This document shows, in pieces, positions 6,926 to 15,625 of a stretch of 15,625 bases of DNA. This DNA is from Acidovorax sp. Lineage in GTDB: Bacteria; Pseudomonadota; Gammaproteobacteria; Burkholderiales; Burkholderiaceae_C. Where the stretch lies: assembly GCA_030150585.1 (NCBI GenBank), contig JASLFM010000253.1, positions 1 to 15,625 of the forward strand, in the 5' to 3' direction. Numbering within the stretch: the first letter of the stretch is position 1; every line of letters begins with the position of its first letter. Below the pieces are notes generated by a model. That model was given only the letters and a program-made list of their open reading frames with translations. It was not told where the DNA came from and searched no databases. Position numbers and translations under genes: made by a program.

Positions 6926-8003
6926 CGCCGGCAGCATTTGCCGCGCTTGCCGCGCGGGCCGTCCTGAAGGCGGCAGGCGACTGCCCTGTCCAGCCCCGGA
7001 ACGCGCGTATGAAGCTCTTCTCGCTCTGAAAGCCCGCCGCCTGCGCCACCTGCTTGATGGGCCGGTCGGTGCGGTGCAGCAGTTCGGTGGCGCGGGCCTG
7101 GCGCACCTCGTCCTTCAGGCGCTGCAGCGAGGCGCCTTCCTCCTTCAGCTGGCGGTGCAGCGTGCGCGGCGACAGGTGCAGCCGCGCGGCCAGCGCCTCT
7201 GCGCTGTGCAGCGTGGCGGGGTCGGCGGCGAGGGCCTGGCGCACGCGCTGCACCAGCAGCCGGTCGCGCCGGTACTGCAGCACCGTGAGCGGCAGCGCGC
7301 GCTGCAGCATCAGGCGCAGCGCGGCCTCGTCGCGCGCCAGCGGCAGCGCGAGGTAGCGTGCGTCGAAGTGGATGGCCGCCTGCGGCGCACCGAAGGCGAC
7401 GGGGCCGGGGAACAGCAGCGGGTACACGTCAGCGTGCGCAGGCGCCGCGAACGGGAAGCGCGCGCCCTGCAGCGGCAGCCGGGAGTCGATGAGCCAGCAG
7501 GCCAGGCCGTGGATGTTGCGCAGCACCGAGACGAGGCAAAACTCGCGCAGTGCGCCGTCCCCGCCCGGCGGGCGGTGTTCGGCCAGCGCGATCCGCGCGG
7601 TACCGCCTTCGGCGGTGAGCGTGAGCGCGATGTCGTCCGTCAGCAGCCCGTGGTGGCGGCACCAGCGCGCGAGCGCCAGGCCCAGGTGCGGCGCGGTGAT
7701 GGAGGCGCGCGCCAGCAGCCCATAGCTGCCCCAGGGCAGGCGGCGGCCGAACCAGCCCAGGGCCTCGTCGTCCAGCTCGCGCATGGCGCCGTCGCACAGC
7801 GCCTCCATCTGCCAGGCGGTGATGCGGGCCTGCGGATCGTGCACGGTGGTTGGCGCGATTTGCGCCCGCTGCAATACGCCGCCGGGGTCCATGCCGCGCA
7901 GCATGTAGGCCCGCACAATGGCCTGCACGAAGGCCATCGGCGTAACGGCCGGACCTTGGCGGGAGGGGAGCGGGCGGTGCGAGGGCAGGGAAGGGGTGTA
8001 CAT
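6885..8003 (-). CDS. AraC-family transcriptional regulator
   Basis: A 372-residue cytoplasmic regulator. The N-terminal part (about 25-210) fits the arabinose-binding-like domain found in OruR/ArgR-type AraC proteins. The C-terminal part (about 255-348) is the double helix-turn-helix DNA-binding domain, with LAARLHLSPRTLHRQLKEEG at 271-290 and the family signature AAGFQSEKSFIRAFRGWTG at 322-340. An Ala/Gly-rich tail ends the protein and overlaps the 3' end of the HAD gene. The start at 8003 lacks a clear ribosome site; Met23 (7937) is a reasonable alternative because the family homology begins there. It is divergent from the acyl-CoA synthetase gene across 95 bases, which suggests that it controls that operon, possibly in response to a branched-chain acid or its CoA ester. 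This is inference from position. Confidence 0.92.
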   Translation of the reverse strand: MYTPSLPSHRPLPSRQGPAVTPMAFVQAIVRAYMLRGMDPGGVLQRAQIAPTTVHDPQARITAWQMEALCDGAMRELDDEALGWFGRRLPWGSYGLLARASITAPHLGLALARWCRHHGLLTDDIALTLTAEGGTARIALAEHRPPGGDGALREFCLVSVLRNIHGLACWLIDSRLPLQGARFPFAAPAHADVYPLLFPGPVAFGAPQAAIHFDARYLALPLARDEAALRLMLQRALPLTVLQYRRDRLLVQRVRQALAADPATLHSAEALAARLHLSPRTLHRQLKEEGASLQRLKDEVRQARATELLHRTDRPIKQVAQAAGFQSEKSFIRAFRGWTGQSPAAFRTARAASAANAAGATGPAGAADRPSR

Positions 8004-8098
8004 GGGTGTTCGAGGGATGTGGCAATTATTGCAACCTCCCTGGCTCCATTGGAAACGCCGGGCGGCGTATGCTGGGGCCCGAAAAGGAGACTGCTGTC
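8004..8098. promoter_or_regulatory. Divergent control region, AraC regulator / acyl-CoA operon
   Basis: These 95 bases separate two divergent starts and must hold both promoters. A perfect 11-base palindrome, GCAATTATTGC (8022-8032), lies in an AT-richer patch and is a candidate operator. AAGGAG (8084-8089) is a strong ribosome site nine bases before the synthetase ATG. A -10-like TATGCT (8068-8073) is present, but I see no convincing -35 partner. Confidence 0.4.
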
Positions 8099-9769
<1,671 letters not shown>

Positions 9770-9783
9770 AGAAAGCGCCCGCC

Positions 9784-11388
9784 ATGATCCTCGAATCCCA
9801 ACTCAACCCCCGCTCTGCCGAATTCCAGGCCAATGCCGCCGCCATGCGCACCGTGGTCGAAGACCTGCGCGCGCAGCTGGCCCAGGTGGCACAGGGCGGC
9901 GGCGAGGCCGCGCGCGCCAAGCACGTGGCGCGCGGCAAGCTGCTGCCGCGCGAGCGCGTGCAGATGCTGCTCGACCCCGGCACGCCCTTCCTCGAACTGG
10001 CGCCGCTGGCCGCGCTCAACATGTACAACAACGACGCGCCGGGCGCGGGGCTGATCGCGGGCATTGGCCGCGTGGCCGGGGTGGACTGCATGGTGGTGTG
10101 CAACGACGCCACGGTGAAGGGCGGCACCTACTACCCCATGACGGTGAAGAAGCACCTGCGCGCGCAGGAAGTGGCGCGCGAGAACCGCCTGCCCTGCATC
10201 TACCTCGTCGACTCGGGCGGCGCCAACCTGCCCAACCAGGACGACGTGTTCCCCGACCGCGAGCACTTCGGCCGCATCTTCTTCAACCAGGCCAACATGA
10301 GTGCCCAGGGCATCGCGCAGATCGCGGTGGTGATGGGATCGTGCACGGCCGGTGGCGCCTACGTGCCCGCGATGAGCGACGAATCCATCATCGTCAAGAA
10401 CCAGGGCACCATCTTCCTGGGCGGCCCGCCGCTCGTGAAGGCCGCCACGGGCGAGGTGGTCAGCGCCGAAGACTTGGGGGGAGGCGACGTGCACACGCGC
10501 CTGTCGGGCGTGGCCGACCACCTGGCGCAAAACGACCTGCACGCGCTGGCCCTGGCGCGCACCGCTGTGGGAAATTTGAACAGAAACAAGCCGCAAGTGC
10601 TTTCTGATACAGCGCCTGTAGCTCCTAAATATGAAGCGCAAGAGCTGTACGGCGTGATCCCCACGGACACGCGCAAGCCCTTCGACGTGCGCGAGATCAT
10701 CGCGCGCATCGTGGACGGCAGCGCGTTCGACGAATTCAAGGCCCGCTTTGGCAGCACCTTGGTGTGCGGCTTCGCGCGCATCGAGGGCATGCAGGTGGGC
10801 ATCATCGCCAACAACGGCATCCTGTTCAGCGAGAGCGCGCAAAAGGGTGCGCACTTCATCGAGCTCTGCTGCCAGCGCAAGATCCCGCTCGTGTTCCTGC
10901 AGAACATCACGGGCTTCATGGTGGGCCGCAAGTACGAGAACGAGGGCATCGCGCGCCACGGCGCCAAGCTCGTGACGGCCGTGGCCACGGCGGCGGTTCC
11001 GAAGTTCACCATCATCATCGGCGGCAGCTTCGGCGCGGGCAACTACGGCATGTGCGGCCGCGCGTACTCGCCCCGCTTCCTGTGGATGTGGCCCAACGCG
11101 CGCATCAGCGTGATGGGCGGCGAGCAGGCCGCGAGCGTGCTCGCCACCGTCAAGCGCGACGGCATCGAGGCCAAGGGCGGCAGCTGGAGCATGGAGGAAG
11201 AGGAAGCCTTCAAGGCGCCCATCCGCCGCCAGTACGAGGAACAGGGCCATCCCTACTACGCCACGGCGCGCCTGTGGGACGATGGCGTGATCGACCCCGC
11301 GGACACGCGCCGCGTGCTCGCGCTGGGCCTCTCGGCCACGCGCAACGCGCCGATCGAGGACACGAAGTTCGGCGTGTTCCGCATGTAA
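9784..11388 (+). CDS. liuB: 3-Methylcrotonyl-CoA carboxylase beta subunit (carboxyltransferase)
   Basis: A 534-residue carboxyltransferase subunit, which moves CO2 from carboxybiotin to 3-methylcrotonyl-CoA to give 3-methylglutaconyl-CoA in leucine breakdown. It works with the biotin-carrying LiuD encoded downstream. The N-terminal half has GSCTAGGAYVPAMSDE (186-200 region) and TIFLGGPPLVKAATGE (about 209-224). The C-terminal half has NITGFMVGRKYENEG, GGSFGAGNYGMCGRAYSPRF and WMWPNARISVMGGEQAASVL. From memory the sequence aligns along its length with Pseudomonas LiuB. Residues 264-285, at the linker between the two halves, come from an AT-rich stretch with unusual codons that matches the palindromic repeat found at 2383-2443, yet the linker length appears unchanged. 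The ribosome site is weak. The next gene follows after 18 bases. Confidence 0.95.
   Translation: MILESQLNPRSAEFQANAAAMRTVVEDLRAQLAQVAQGGGEAARAKHVARGKLLPRERVQMLLDPGTPFLELAPLAALNMYNNDAPGAGLIAGIGRVAGVDCMVVCNDATVKGGTYYPMTVKKHLRAQEVARENRLPCIYLVDSGGANLPNQDDVFPDREHFGRIFFNQANMSAQGIAQIAVVMGSCTAGGAYVPAMSDESIIVKNQGTIFLGGPPLVKAATGEVVSAEDLGGGDVHTRLSGVADHLAQNDLHALALARTAVGNLNRNKPQVLSDTAPVAPKYEAQELYGVIPTDTRKPFDVREIIARIVDGSAFDEFKARFGSTLVCGFARIEGMQVGIIANNGILFSESAQKGAHFIELCCQRKIPLVFLQNITGFMVGRKYENEGIARHGAKLVTAVATAAVPKFTIIIGGSFGAGNYGMCGRAYSPRFLWMWPNARISVMGGEQAASVLATVKRDGIEAKGGSWSMEEEEAFKAPIRRQYEEQGHPYYATARLWDDGVIDPADTRRVLALGLSATRNAPIEDTKFGVFRM
10575..10636 (+). repeat. Diverged palindromic repeat, copy B, in frame within liuB
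   Basis: This copy begins TTTGAACAGAAACAAGCC, then carries GTGCT and AGCGC arms (one T-G wobble) around a TTCTGATAC loop, then TGTAGCTCCTAAATATGAAG. From CCGC to AGCT it spans 33 bases, exactly as in copy A (2398-2430), with 20 of 33 identical by hand alignment. It is much richer in A/T than the liuB sequence on both sides and uses codons rare in this gene, such as AGA, TCT, ACA, GTA and AAA. It adds no stop in the liuB frame. Confidence 0.65.
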
Positions 11389-11406
11389 ACGCCGGGCCGC
11401 ACCGCC

Positions 11407-12282
11407 ATGAGCCGCCCCCATCCCCTTCGCCACGTGCTGCTGGGCATCACCCTGGCGCTGTGCGCTGCAGCCCAGGCTGCACCCGCGCTGCAGCGCGTGG
11501 AGCTGCCCCTGCCCTCGGGCGTCGTGCTGCGTGCGCACTGGCTGGCGGCCGAGGGCGCGGAGCGCCGCCCGGCCGTGCTTGCGCTGCATGGCTGTGGCGG
11601 GCTGTACGCCAAGGGCGGCGGCCTGTCCGCGCGCTACCGCGAGGCGGCCGAGCGCCTGCACGCCGCGGGCTATGCGGTGCTGCTGCCCGACAGCTTCGGA
11701 TCGCGCGGCCTGCGCGAGATCTGCCAGACCCGCTACCGCGAACGCAGCGTGGACGTGGCCGAGCGCGCACAGGACGCACGCGCGGCACTGGCCTGGCTTG
11801 CCGCGCAGCCGCAGGTGGACCGGCAGCGCATTGGCGTGCTCGGCTGGTCCAACGGCGCCACCACCACGCTGACCCTGCTGGAGCAACGCCGCGCGCACCC
11901 CGAGGCGGGCGAGCCGCCCATCGCGGGTGCGGCCGTGTTCTACCCGGGCTGCGGCCCTTTGAAGAAGCGCAAGGCCGCACTGGAGAGCGTGCCGCTGCTG
12001 ATGCAGCTCGGCGCGCTCGACGACTGGACGCCGCCGCAACCCTGTGTGGACTTCGCGCACCAGCTGCAAGCGCGGCCGGGCAGCGACGTCACCCTGCACG
12101 TGTACGAGGGCAGCTACCACGGCTTCGATGGCACCGCCCCCGTGCGGGTACGTGCCGACGTACCCAATGGCACTTCGGGCCAGGGCGTGCACCAGGGCGG
12201 CAACCCCGAGGCGCGCGCCAAGGCGCTGGCCGCGCTCGATGCGTTCTGGAGCCGGGTGCTCGCCGCCCGCGCTGCGCCATGA
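11407..12282 (+). CDS. Exported dienelactone-hydrolase-like alpha/beta hydrolase
   Basis: A 291-residue alpha/beta-hydrolase of the dienelactone hydrolase group. An N-terminal hydrophobic segment (HVLLGITLALCAAAQAA) with a probable cut after AQA (residues 23-25) predicts periplasmic location. The candidate catalytic set is Ser148 in GWSNG, Asp205 or Asp206 in GALDDWTPP, and His238 in YHGFDG. HGCGG at 61-65 supplies the oxyanion region. The mature part has four cysteines (63, 106, 182, 213), which could form disulfides outside the cytoplasm. The substrate is unknown. It lies 18 bases after liuB and overlaps the DinB-like gene by ATGA, so it is part of the operon, although the other enzymes act inside the cell. 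Family call is firm; role in leucine breakdown is not known. Confidence 0.9.
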   Translation: MSRPHPLRHVLLGITLALCAAAQAAPALQRVELPLPSGVVLRAHWLAAEGAERRPAVLALHGCGGLYAKGGGLSARYREAAERLHAAGYAVLLPDSFGSRGLREICQTRYRERSVDVAERAQDARAALAWLAAQPQVDRQRIGVLGWSNGATTTLTLLEQRRAHPEAGEPPIAGAAVFYPGCGPLKKRKAALESVPLLMQLGALDDWTPPQPCVDFAHQLQARPGSDVTLHVYEGSYHGFDGTAPVRVRADVPNGTSGQGVHQGGNPEARAKALAALDAFWSRVLAARAAP

Positions 12283-12797
12283 ATCCGAACGCGCATTTCT
12301 CCCAGCTCGCGCGCTACGGCGCGTGGGCCAATGCCCGGCTGCTCGATGCCGTGGCCGCCGTGCCCGATGCCGACTACCGGCGCGACCTGGGGCTGTTCTT
12401 CGGCAGCCTGCATGGCACGCTGAACCACCTGCTCGTCGGCGAGCACCATGTCTGGTTTCCGCGCTTTTCCGAGGGCGTATCGCCCCGGCTCGCGCTCGAT
12501 GCCGAGCTGGAGCCCGACCGCGCCCGGCTGGACGCGCGGCTGCGCGAAGGCGCCGCGCGCTGGGCGCCGCTGATCGCCTCTTGGGATGCACGGCGCTTCG
12601 AGGGCACGCTCGACTACACCACCACCCAGGGCCAGCCCGCGTCGCTGCCTTTCGCGGCCACGCTCGCCCACGTGTTCAACCATGGCACGCACCACCGCGG
12701 CCAGATCACGGCGGCGCTCACGGCCCTGGGGCGGCCCTGTCCCGAGCTGGACCTTGTGCGCTTCCTGCTGAACCCCACCGAAAGCTCCGCACCATGA
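12279..12797 (+). CDS. DinB-family putative metal-dependent protein
   Basis: A 172-residue four-helix-bundle protein of the DinB family. The usual three metal-binding histidines appear to be His50 (LNHLLVGEHH), His135 and His139 (HVFNHGTHHRGQI), the H-x3-H pair being typical. Opening residues FSQLARYGAWANARLLDAV are also characteristic. Some family members are thiol-dependent transferases, while others have no known role; I cannot assign one here. It overlaps both neighbours by ATGA (hydrolase stop at its 5' end, liuC start at its 3' end), so three proteins are translationally coupled. That tight placement hints at a shared condition of expression rather than a proven step in the pathway. Confidence 0.9.
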   Translation: MNPNAHFSQLARYGAWANARLLDAVAAVPDADYRRDLGLFFGSLHGTLNHLLVGEHHVWFPRFSEGVSPRLALDAELEPDRARLDARLREGAARWAPLIASWDARRFEGTLDYTTTQGQPASLPFAATLAHVFNHGTHHRGQITAALTALGRPCPELDLVRFLLNPTESSAP

Positions 12798-13573
12798 GCC
12801 AGAACCTCTCCATCACCCAGTCGGGCGCCGTAGCGCGCATCACGCTGACCCAACCCGAAATCCGCAACGCCTTCAGCGACGAGGTCATTGCCGAGCTCAC
12901 GGCCGCCTTCCTCGATGTGGGCGCGCGCGCCGATGTGCGCGCCGTGGTGCTCGCCGCCGAAGGGCCCGCGTTCTGCGCGGGCGCCAACCTGAACTGGATG
13001 CGCCGCATGGCCGACTACACGCGGGCCGAGAACCTCGCCGACGCAGGCAAGCTCGCCGAGATGCTGCGCGTGATCTACGAATGCCCCCAACCCACCATCG
13101 CGCGCGTGCAGGGCGATGTGTACGCAGGCGGCATGGGTCTGGTCGCGGCCTGCGACATGGCCGTCGCCGTCGAGACGGCAGGCTTTTGCCTGAGCGAGGT
13201 CAAGCTGGGCCTGATCCCCGCGACCATCAGCCCGTACGTCATCCGCGCCATGGGCGCACGTGCGGCGCACCGCTACTTCCTCACGGCCGAACGCTTCGGC
13301 GCGGCCGAGGCGCTGCGCACCGGCTTCGTGCACGAGGTGGTGCCGGCCGACCAGCTCGACGCCAAGGTCGATGAGCTGCTCAAGGCCCTCACGGCCGCGA
13401 GTCCGAACGCCGTGCGCGCCTGCAAGCGGCTCGTGCAGGATGTGGCCGAGCGCGAGATCGACGCGGGGCTGATCGCCGCCACCGTGGAGGGCATCGCCGA
13501 CATCCGCGCGAGCGACGAGGGCCGCGAAGGCGTGCAGTCCTTCCTGCAAAAGCGCAAGCCGAACTGGCTTTGA
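12794..13573 (+). CDS. liuC: Methylglutaconyl-CoA hydratase (crotonase family)
   Basis: A 259-residue crotonase-fold enzyme. In this context it should hydrate 3-methylglutaconyl-CoA to 3-hydroxy-3-methylglutaryl-CoA, the step after the LiuB/LiuD carboxylase. Oxyanion-hole segments are FCAGANLNWM (60-69) and YAGGMGLVAACD (110-121). The family glutamate region is LSEVKLGLIPATISPYV, with Glu135. The C-terminus ends in FLQKRKPNW as is common in this group. Length is normal. The ATG overlaps the DinB stop. The sequence alone says enoyl-CoA hydratase/isomerase; the precise substrate follows from lying between liuB and liuD and from resemblance to AUH/LiuC. Confidence 0.92.
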   Translation: MSQNLSITQSGAVARITLTQPEIRNAFSDEVIAELTAAFLDVGARADVRAVVLAAEGPAFCAGANLNWMRRMADYTRAENLADAGKLAEMLRVIYECPQPTIARVQGDVYAGGMGLVAACDMAVAVETAGFCLSEVKLGLIPATISPYVIRAMGARAAHRYFLTAERFGAAEALRTGFVHEVVPADQLDAKVDELLKALTAASPNAVRACKRLVQDVAEREIDAGLIAATVEGIADIRASDEGREGVQSFLQKRKPNWL

Positions 13574-13589
13574 GAGGCAGGTCCTGACC

Positions 13590-14309
13590 ATGGATGCACT
13601 CTGGCTCGCCATCGTCCAGTGGCTCCACACCGTGGGGCTGCACGTCGATGCGGGCACTGCGCGCGATGTGGCCGAGGGCGCTGCGCGTGCCACGGCCGCC
13701 CTGGACATGCCCAGCCTGCTCGCGCTGGCGGCGGCACTGGGCTGGGCCAGCGGCTTGCGGCTCTATGCCGTGGTGTTTCTCGTGGGCGGCATGGGCGCGG
13801 CGGGCTGGATCGCGCTGCCGCAGGGGTTGCACGTGCTGCAGCACCCGGCCGTGCTGCTTGTGAGCGGCTTCATGCTGCTGGTCGAATTCTTTGCCGACAA
13901 GGTGCCCTGGCTCGACAGTGCCTGGGACGCGGTGCACACCGTGATCCGCATTCCCGCGGGCGCACTGCTCGCGGCGAGCGTGTTCGGCGCCGACAACGCG
14001 ACCATGGCCGTGGTGGCAGGCCTGCTGGGCGGCTCGCTCTCGGCGACGGCGCTGGCCACCAAGATGACCACGCGCGCGGCGGCCAACACCTCGCCCGAGC
14101 CGTTCTCGAACTGGGGGCTGTCGTTCTTCGAGGACGGGCTCGTCGTGGCCGTGGTCTGGCTGGCCACGCAGCATCCCGCGTGGTTCGGCGTGGCGCTGGT
14201 CTTCATGCTGCTGGTGTCGGCGCTGTTGCTGGCGGTGCTGTTCAAGTTCCTGCGCGCGGTGCTGCGGCGCATGTCCTCTTTCTTTTCTGGTTCTGCCAAG
14301 GTGGCGTAA
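13590..14309 (+). CDS. DUF4126 integral membrane protein
   Basis: A 239-residue inner-membrane protein of the DUF4126 family, whose function is unknown to me. Hydrophobic segments lie near 42-70, 83-100, 122-150, 176-193 and 198-222. The family stretches LGWASGLRLYAVVFLVGG, VEFFADKVPWLDSAWD and SPEPFSNWGLSFFED are present. The first 39 residues are a less hydrophobic extension; Met40 is a possible alternative start, but the ATG at 13590 has a purine-rich GAGGCAGG upstream. Its TAA stop is followed at once by the liuD ATG in the same frame, so the two genes abut with no spacer. Its place in a leucine-degradation operon is a matter of observation only. Confidence 0.88.
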   Translation: MDALWLAIVQWLHTVGLHVDAGTARDVAEGAARATAALDMPSLLALAAALGWASGLRLYAVVFLVGGMGAAGWIALPQGLHVLQHPAVLLVSGFMLLVEFFADKVPWLDSAWDAVHTVIRIPAGALLAASVFGADNATMAVVAGLLGGSLSATALATKMTTRAAANTSPEPFSNWGLSFFEDGLVVAVVWLATQHPAWFGVALVFMLLVSALLLAVLFKFLRAVLRRMSSFFSGSAKVA

Positions 14310-15625
14310 ATGTTCAAAAAAATCCTGATTGCAAACCGCGGCGAGATCGCGTGCCGCGTGGCGGCCACCGCGCGCCGCATGGGCGTGAAGACCGTGGCCG
14401 TGTATTCCGACGCGGACGCGCGCGCCAAGCATGTGGCCGCCTGCGACGAGGCCGTGCACATCGGCGGCAGCGCGCCCAAGGACAGCTACCTGCGCTGGGA
14501 ACGCATCATCGAGGCGGCCCAGGCCACGGGCGCGCAGGCCATCCACCCGGGCTACGGCTTCCTGTCGGAGAACGAGGACTTCGCCCAGGCCTGCGCCAAG
14601 GCGGGCCTGGTCTTCATCGGCCCGCCCGCCTCCGCCATCCAGGCCATGGGCCTGAAGGCCGAATCCAAGCGCCTGATGGCCAAGGCCAATGTGCCGCTGG
14701 TGCCCGGCTACCAGGGCGAGAACCAGGACCCGGCCCTGCTGCAGCGCGAAGCCGATGGCATTGGCTACCCCGTGCTCATCAAGGCCAGCGCGGGCGGCGG
14801 TGGCAAGGGCATGCGCCTGGTCGAGAAGAGCGAGGACTTCGCCGCCGCGCTGGCGTCCTGCCAGCGCGAGGCCATCAACAGCTTCGGCAACGATGCCGTG
14901 CTGGTTGAAAAATACGTGCTCCGCCCGCGCCACATCGAGATCCAGGTGTTCGGCGACACGCACGGCAACTGCGTCTACCTGTTCGAGCGCGACTGCTCGG
15001 TGCAGCGCCGCCATCAGAAGGTGCTTGAAGAGGCGCCTGCCCCCGGCATGACGCCCGCGCTGCGCCAGCAGATGGGCGAGGCCGCCGTGGCGGCCGCCCA
15101 AGCCGTGGGCTACGTGGGCGCGGGCACGGTGGAGTTCATCGTCGAGCAGCCGGGCGGCTACGAGCGGCCCGACCAGATGAAGTTCTACTTCATGGAGATG
15201 AACACCCGCCTGCAGGTGGAGCACCCGGTGACCGAGGCCATCACGGGCCTGGACCTCGTGGAGTGGCAGCTGCGCGTGGCATCGGGCGAGCCCTTGCCGC
15301 TCAAGCAGGAAGAGCTGCGCATCACCGGCCACGCCATCGAGGCGCGCATCTGTGCCGAAAACCCCGACAACCAGTTCCTGCCCGCCACGGGCACTCTGGC
15401 CGTCTACCGCAAGCCCGCATGCACCAGCTTTGAAAGAGGTGCGGTGCGCTTCGACGATGGCGTGCGCGAGGGCGATGCCATCAGCCCCTTCTACGATTCC
15501 ATGGTGGCCAAGCTCATCGTGCACGGCGACACGCGCGAACAGGCGCTGGCGCGGCTGGACGAGGCCCTGGCCCAGACCCACATCGTGGGCCTGGCGACCA
15601 ACGTGCAGTTCCTGCGCCTGGTGGC
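14310..15625 (+). CDS. liuD: 3-Methylcrotonyl-CoA carboxylase alpha subunit (3' end cut by window)
   Basis: The first 438 residues of a biotin-dependent carboxylase alpha subunit, which carboxylates biotin using ATP and bicarbonate for transfer by LiuB. The biotin carboxylase domain is complete: KKILIANRGEIACRV at the start, the ATP-grasp glycine loop SAGGGGKGM at 160-168, RRHQK at 233-237, the metal/ATP site EMNTRLQVEHPVTE at 296-309, and the C-lobe ending near 438. The biotinyl domain with its lysine lies beyond the window. A short insert, PGGYERPDQ (281-289), precedes FYFMEMN and looks longer than in most biotin carboxylases. AAGG (14298-14301) eight bases upstream fits the ATG at 14310. 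Identity as the methylcrotonyl enzyme rather than propionyl or acetyl rests on the adjacent liuB and liuC. Confidence 0.94.
   Translation, partial: MFKKILIANRGEIACRVAATARRMGVKTVAVYSDADARAKHVAACDEAVHIGGSAPKDSYLRWERIIEAAQATGAQAIHPGYGFLSENEDFAQACAKAGLVFIGPPASAIQAMGLKAESKRLMAKANVPLVPGYQGENQDPALLQREADGIGYPVLIKASAGGGGKGMRLVEKSEDFAAALASCQREAINSFGNDAVLVEKYVLRPRHIEIQVFGDTHGNCVYLFERDCSVQRRHQKVLEEAPAPGMTPALRQQMGEAAVAAAQAVGYVGAGTVEFIVEQPGGYERPDQMKFYFMEMNTRLQVEHPVTEAITGLDLVEWQLRVASGEPLPLKQEELRITGHAIEARICAENPDNQFLPATGTLAVYRKPACTSFERGAVRFDDGVREGDAISPFYDSMVAKLIVHGDTREQALARLDEALAQTHIVGLATNVQFLRLV

Noticed and set aside
8006..8098. Longer start for the acyl-CoA synthetase
   Set aside because: It would use up the divergent promoter gap, and the strong AAGGAG points to the ATG at 8099.
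13389..15581. Minus-strand open frame of 730 codons opposite DUF4126 and liuD
   Set aside because: It is low-complexity, has no motif, and covers three confident plus-strand genes.

Overview
The window is high-GC DNA (my impression is near 70%) with dense, often overlapping genes. Gene content, codon use and a short palindromic repeat that I recall from this group point to a betaproteobacterium of the family Comamonadaceae (Acidovorax / Alicycliphilus / Delftia neighbourhood). This assignment rests on recognition and has not been tested by database search. No rRNA, tRNA, CRISPR array, insertion sequence or prophage gene is visible, and no gene-free stretch exceeds about 200 bases.

Left part (1-4125), housekeeping and regulatory genes. 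A LytTR-type response regulator, cut by the window edge, ends at 657. A DUF421 membrane protein (736-1227, minus) diverges from a two-gene unit: a Tat-exported DUF4197 protein and a YchJ-like SEC-C protein, overlapping by ATGA. A 200-base convergent gap follows. It holds a palindromic repeat of the Comamonadaceae type and a long G/C-rich hairpin. A solitary Tat-exported family-5 solute-binding protein lies on the minus strand (2590-4125).

Middle part (4218-8003). A two-membrane-segment PAS-GGDEF diguanylate cyclase with an intact catalytic motif and inhibitory site is translationally coupled to a HAD phosphatase. A convergent AraC-type regulator overlaps the phosphatase 3' end by 41 bases.

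Right part (8099 to the end), a branched-chain acyl-CoA operon on the plus strand, divergent from the AraC gene. It contains an acyl-CoA synthetase, liuB (3-methylcrotonyl-CoA carboxylase beta), an exported dienelactone-hydrolase-like protein, a DinB-fold protein, liuC (methylglutaconyl-CoA hydratase), a DUF4126 membrane protein and liuD (carboxylase alpha, running off the edge). LiuB and LiuD carboxylate 3-methylcrotonyl-CoA, and LiuC hydrates the product to HMG-CoA, in leucine/isovalerate breakdown. Gaps of 0-18 bases and ATGA overlaps indicate one transcript, with AraC as the likely local regulator.

I do not see a clearly new biological system. The most interesting signal is a copy of the palindromic repeat lying in frame inside liuB at the linker between its two subdomains. 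Next comes the insertion of three non-pathway genes into the liu operon.
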